Source: Marinoscillum sp. (GTDB taxonomy: Bacteria; Bacteroidota; Bacteroidia; Cytophagales; Cyclobacteriaceae). From it: DNA of 57,494 nt. Shown here piece by piece: positions 53,937 through 57,494 of this stretch. The stretch is taken from contig JAMWZA010000006.1 in assembly GCA_024305105.1 (NCBI GenBank), forward strand, positions 17,768 to 75,261. The letters are read 5' to 3'. Under the pieces are notes generated by a model. The model was not told the origin of the DNA, searched no databases, and was given only the letters and a program-made list of their open reading frames with translations. Made by a program: the position numbers and the translations under genes. The stretch's first letter is position 1; each line of letters opens with the position of its first letter.

Positions 53937-55799
53937 CTACTCCTCTACATTTTCATCATTTGTATCGCTTTCTTCTGATTCTTCCTCGGTTTCCAGCATG
54001 ACTCCTGGCTTAGTTAAGTAGATGAGCGTTTCATCTTTCTCACTACGCTTGGTCAACCCTGAAATCAATGAGATATGGTTCTCTCCTTTGAAAAACAATG
54101 GGATGATTTTGGTCTCGTGCTTGTTGATAAACTCCTCGTATTCAGCGCTGCTCTCAAAGTCCATTTCATGATATGCTTCTTTATGTCGGAGTATTTGTAT
54201 TAACAAAACAAAGTCAACACGCGTATGGAACAGCACATTGTCCGGCAATGGAAGGTTTGCATTGTCTGATTCTTCCTTACTGGCAAGCCGGAATACGTTG
54301 TCTTCTCCAAGTTCTTTTTCAAACCACTTACAGGCCAGGTCATTCAGGCCTGAGTTGGAGGTGATTGCCGCTAATTTGCCAATTTTAGACAAGTCAATGT
54401 CATCAAAAATAGACTCAGACAGGATGTTGGCTTGCACGGCCTTTAGGCCATTTTTCTTGGCCTCCTTGATATTTGGAGCAGAAGTATCCACCAATAAAAC
54501 GTAAATGCCATGTTCTTTGAGTTTTTGAGCAATCTTGCGTGCCAGTTCATTTGCTCCTACTATGATGAAGCCTGTAGGCTCTTTTCTAACGACCCCAAGC
54601 CATTTAGCGATAAGCTTAGCAGAGGAACCCTGGAGCACCACCGTACCAACAATAATTGAGAATACCAGAGGAAGAAGCATCTCTGCTTCACGTGTATCCA
54701 CGTGACTGCCTTCATTGAGTAAATCCAATGAAAATAGAGAGGCCACTGCAGCAGCCACAATTCCTTTTGGTCCGATCCATGAAATGAATGTAATTTCCTT
54801 CCAGTTGAGGTTGGAGTTAAACGTACTCAATATTACTCCAAGCGGTCGAATAATCAGTATTACGACCAAAAACAGTACAATACTTGATAGTCCAAGTTTT
54901 TGGATTTGAATAAAGTCGATTCGAGAGGAGAGTAGTATGAACAATACAGAGATTAGAATCACTGATATGTCTTCTTTGAAGGACAATATTTTCTTAAGCT
55001 CCTCCAGTTTCACATTGGCCAGTACAATCCCCATCACTGTAGCTGCCATAAGGCCTGCTTCAGCGTGAATCAGTTCGGAAAACGCAAATGTGAAAATAAC
55101 AAGGGCTAGGGTGAAGACATTGCGCAAGTAATCTGGGAGCGCTTTGTTCTTAATGAGGTAATACAAAAAGAACGCCCCTAATCCACCTGCCACGATTCCA
55201 GCGGAAATCGTCACAAAGAAGTCTTGAAAAACCTCCATTGGATATTCGTTTCCATGCTTGGAAGACAGAATAAACTCATACATCAATACAGCTACCAATG
55301 CCCCTAATGGGTCAATTAGGATGCCTTCCCATTTTAGAACGGTATTTACATTAGAGTTTGGGCGCACATTTCGAAGAATAGGGATGACCACCGTAGGTCC
55401 TGATACGATGATCAATGCTCCGAAAAGAAATGACATTTGCCAACTAATGCCCATAATGTAATGAGCGGCCATTCCTCCACCCACAAATGTGACCAAAGCT
55501 CCTATGAGGAGCAGGTTTCTTACTGTACCTGCCAGGCTGCGTATTTCTTTGATGTTTAGCGTTAACCCTCCTTCAAAAAGAATGACACCAACAGCTATTG
55601 ATACGAATGAAAACAGTAGGTCACCGGTAAAGATGGCATCACCATCGATGAGTTTGGATCCATCAGGAGTGAAAAAAGTGGATAAAGGACCGATAGCTAG
55701 TCCTATTAAGATCAATGGAAGAATAGCCGGTTGTTTGATTTTCCAGGCCAACCATTGTGCAAATATTCCGAGTACAAAAATGCTTGCTAATTCTAACAT
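53937..55799 (-). CDS. Cation/proton antiporter with TrkA-N-like domain
   Basis: A 620-residue inner membrane protein. Residues 1-395 form a Na+/H+ exchanger domain of the CPA1/CPA2 type with about 12 helices; GGLTLNIKEIRSLAG, FLFGALIIVSGPTVVIPILRN and WEGILIDPLGAL include the acidic residues in the transport core. Residues about 400-520 form a Rossmann-like TrkA-N domain (GFIIVGANELARKIAQKLKEHGIYVLLVD), with the third Gly of GxGxxG missing. The acidic tail (EEESEESDTNDENVEE) is unstructured. It probably exchanges K+ or Na+ for protons. A large hairpin lies upstream, between it and lepB. Confidence 0.9.
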   Translation of the reverse strand: MLELASIFVLGIFAQWLAWKIKQPAILPLILIGLAIGPLSTFFTPDGSKLIDGDAIFTGDLLFSFVSIAVGVILFEGGLTLNIKEIRSLAGTVRNLLLIGALVTFVGGGMAAHYIMGISWQMSFLFGALIIVSGPTVVIPILRNVRPNSNVNTVLKWEGILIDPLGALVAVLMYEFILSSKHGNEYPMEVFQDFFVTISAGIVAGGLGAFFLYYLIKNKALPDYLRNVFTLALVIFTFAFSELIHAEAGLMAATVMGIVLANVKLEELKKILSFKEDISVILISVLFILLSSRIDFIQIQKLGLSSIVLFLVVILIIRPLGVILSTFNSNLNWKEITFISWIGPKGIVAAAVASLFSLDLLNEGSHVDTREAEMLLPLVFSIIVGTVVLQGSSAKLIAKWLGVVRKEPTGFIIVGANELARKIAQKLKEHGIYVLLVDTSAPNIKEAKKNGLKAVQANILSESIFDDIDLSKIGKLAAITSNSGLNDLACKWFEKELGEDNVFRLASKEESDNANLPLPDNVLFHTRVDFVLLIQILRHKEAYHEMDFESSAEYEEFINKHETKIIPLFFKGENHISLISGLTKRSEKDETLIYLTKPGVMLETEEESEESDTNDENVEE

Positions 55800-55818
55800 A
55801 CCAGTAACTATAAATAAC

Positions 55819-55864
55819 GAATCCCGAATATCGATATAAATGATGATATCGATACCCGGGATTC
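55819..55864 (-). terminator. Long inverted repeat between lepB and the antiporter gene
   Basis: Arms of 19 bp (55819-55837 and 55846-55864) pair with two adjacent mismatches and an 8-nt loop. It starts 18 bp after the lepB stop. On the minus strand it is followed by GTTATTTATAG, a modest U-rich tract. It may terminate or attenuate lepB transcription. Confidence 0.65.
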
Positions 55865-55882
55865 TTTAAAAATTCATTGAAT

Positions 55883-57343
55883 TTAATTGATTGGATTAAA
55901 AAGCCTGTTCCATCTGATTTTATTCAAGAAAGATCCTCTTTCATCCATTGACATCCAGATAAAGGATGCTTCACCCACTATATAGTCTTCAGGTACGAAG
56001 CCCCAATACCTTGAATCTTCTGAGTTATGGCGGTTATCGCCCATCATAAAGTAGTAGTCTTTTGTAAAGGTGTATTCTGAAACCTCCTGTCCATTAATCA
56101 CCAACTTGTCTACGTCGATTTGAACATCTTCCAGATCTTCATAATCCTGAATCGTCGAACCGTATTTAGCTAGATTGTACTCATCTACTTGAATAGTAAT
56201 TCCTCTACCTGGTATTTCCAATGGGCCGAAATTATCTGCGTTCCAAGGAAAATAACGGGAGTCTGGAAAAATCCGAGGTTCTGAATTCTCAGCATCCATG
56301 AACATTGGGTCAGCAGACTTAACAAAATCCAAAGCAGCGAGCTTAGCTGCCATGTTTGCAGTGGTCAGGGCAATATACCCCTTAGCTCCATCGGGTTTCA
56401 TGGCTGGACCATATTCCCAAATTTTATAATCACTGAATACTCGATCTCTTATAACCTGATCAGTTTCTATAAAGTAGCGGTGCTGCATAAGTTCTGGATC
56501 GACTCCTTTTTCACCATTGATGTATACTTCACCTCTTTTGACTTCTAAAACATCACCAGGGATAGCTACACAACGTTTGATATAGTGCGTTTTAAGATCT
56601 AGTGGATGGTAGTCCCCATCAGGTCGTTGATTGTAATTATCATTGACAGGATAGTTGAAAACAACCACATCGTTCCGCTCTACCTTGCCAAGGGAAGGAA
56701 GTCTAAACTGAGGTAATTCGATCCACTCCAGATACGAAGGCGTTTCCGTTCCCCAAATCTTTGCATGAGTTAATGGTATTTGAATCGGTGTTTTTGGCGT
56801 TCTCGGGCCATAGTTGATCTTGCTTACAAACAGGAAGTCACCTACCAACAATGAACGCTCCATGGATGGCGTAGGAATAACATAAGCTTCCATAAAGATC
56901 CATCGAATAAACGTAGCTGCAAATACAGCAAAGACAATCGCTTCAAACCATTCTTGCGAAAATGTCCGCTTCCGTTTAGGAAGTTCAGTTGCTTTACCAA
57001 GGTATTTGGTGTCACTCCAGGCCACATAGGTCATGTAAAAAGGAGCGAGTATAACACCAACGCTTTGATCGAAATAAGAATATTTACCAAATGACTTTAA
57101 CAGGTCTAGATGGATGGTCAAAGCAATGAAGAAATTTACGACCGGTACGAATAGAAGAAATACCCACCATTTAGGCCTTCCGACAATTTCGAGGTGGACG
57201 TAATAATTGTAAAATGGAATGAATCCAATCCAACCAGGTTTGTCAGCTTTTTCAAAAAACTTATAATATGAAATGGACTGCAACGCGTACCAGCCTATGA
57301 TGAAGACCAGGGTGAACGTTAGGCTAAAATCGTTTAAATACAT
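55883..57343 (-). CDS. lepB: Signal peptidase I, long Bacteroidota form
   Basis: A 486-residue membrane protease that removes signal peptides. Residues 1-115 carry three to four membrane helices (DUF5684-like start), then a further helix (about 131-152) leads into the catalytic domain. IPTPSMERSLLVGD holds nucleophile Ser160 and HYIKRCVAIPGD the general base Lys256; the C-terminal MMGDNRHNSEDSRYWGFV box is intact. About 150 extra residues between the Lys box and the final box make it much longer than E. coli LepB (324). It is three bases downstream of dapB. Confidence 0.95.
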   Translation of the reverse strand: MYLNDFSLTFTLVFIIGWYALQSISYYKFFEKADKPGWIGFIPFYNYYVHLEIVGRPKWWVFLLFVPVVNFFIALTIHLDLLKSFGKYSYFDQSVGVILAPFYMTYVAWSDTKYLGKATELPKRKRTFSQEWFEAIVFAVFAATFIRWIFMEAYVIPTPSMERSLLVGDFLFVSKINYGPRTPKTPIQIPLTHAKIWGTETPSYLEWIELPQFRLPSLGKVERNDVVVFNYPVNDNYNQRPDGDYHPLDLKTHYIKRCVAIPGDVLEVKRGEVYINGEKGVDPELMQHRYFIETDQVIRDRVFSDYKIWEYGPAMKPDGAKGYIALTTANMAAKLAALDFVKSADPMFMDAENSEPRIFPDSRYFPWNADNFGPLEIPGRGITIQVDEYNLAKYGSTIQDYEDLEDVQIDVDKLVINGQEVSEYTFTKDYYFMMGDNRHNSEDSRYWGFVPEDYIVGEASFIWMSMDERGSFLNKIRWNRLFNPIN

Positions 57344-57346
57344 TGA

Positions 57347-57494
57347 TTAATCTTGATTTAAAAAGTCTTTAATGGATAAAACACCGGTCTCGTTAGTCGC
57401 CCATTCGGCTACTTTTATTACACCCTCTGCAAAAACTTTTCGGTCATTTGCGATATGAGTGATTTCTATTGATTCCAGAGGTGAGTCATATCGG
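57347..57494 (-). CDS. dapB: 4-hydroxy-tetrahydrodipicolinate reductase, C-terminal end (partial)
   Basis: The last 48 codons of a frame that enters from the right edge. The visible residues SPLESIEITHIANDR, FAEGVIKVAEW and GVLSIKDFL match the C-terminal helix and strand of DapB, the NAD(P)H-dependent reductase of lysine and diaminopimelate synthesis. The start lies outside the window. dapB next to lepB is a common order in this phylum. Confidence 0.8.
   Translation of the reverse strand, partial: RYDSPLESIEITHIANDRKVFAEGVIKVAEWATNETGVLSIKDFLNQD

Noticed and set aside
1-57494. CRISPR arrays, rRNA, prophage or complete IS elements
   Set aside because: No regularly spaced repeats, rRNA signatures, phage structural genes or transposase catalytic domains were seen. 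The IS1595 match is only the DNA-binding part within the 7TM protein.

Overview
The window is a chromosomal segment of a Bacteroidota bacterium, most likely a marine or soil member of the Cytophagales. The evidence is the SusC/SusD pair, three proteins with type IX secretion (T9SS) C-terminal sorting domains, a DnaG without zinc ligands, DUF6048/DUF6452-type and GSCFA proteins, a long signal peptidase I, and promoters of the TTG-N19-TAnnTTTG type. There is no rRNA, CRISPR array, prophage or complete insertion sequence.

Left edge (1-851): a CAU-anticodon tRNA sits in a small repeat array. A GIY-YIG nuclease gene lies between two copies of the tRNA 3' end plus its terminator. The first bases of the window look like the start of a second GIY-YIG copy. 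A truncated copy of the tRNA 5' end lies on the other side. Both truncated copies are joined to the same palindrome, CCCGATAGCTATCGGG.

852-2637 (+): a HAD phosphatase coupled to a site-2 protease. 2640-14735 (-): a long co-directional block running mrp, nfu, a T9SS M43 metalloprotease, a double-length D-Ala-D-Ala ligase fusion, a PASTA protein, a T9SS protein, a rhodanese, and a T9SS choice-of-anchor protein.

14897-37663 (+): an unusual sensor-regulator followed by a polysaccharide utilization locus (PUL). The regulator joins a 7TMR-DISM receptor to a coiled coil and an IS1595-transposase-type zinc-ribbon/HTH module without transposase catalytic domain. Then come two 16-bp direct repeats and the PUL: DUF5689-esterase lipoprotein, SusC, SusD, LamG-type surface lipoprotein, two GH144-type (PF10091) glucanases, a second related esterase, a GH43-like enzyme with F5/8C and FN3 domains, a GH3 beta-glucosidase, a type I sulfatase, a 7TMR-DISM hybrid histidine kinase, and a third esterase. 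The likely scheme is: surface endo-cleavage of a beta-1,2-glucan-like polymer, SusCD import, periplasmic trimming by GH144 and GH3, and removal of ester and sulfate substituents. The substrate is inferred from the enzyme families only.

37742-57494: mainly housekeeping genes. These are dnaG, ribBA, surE, priA, a thioredoxin-domain protein, GSCFA, the rpsF-rpsR-rplI operon, apaG, ung, a cation/proton antiporter, lepB and the 3' end of dapB, with several conserved proteins of unknown function.
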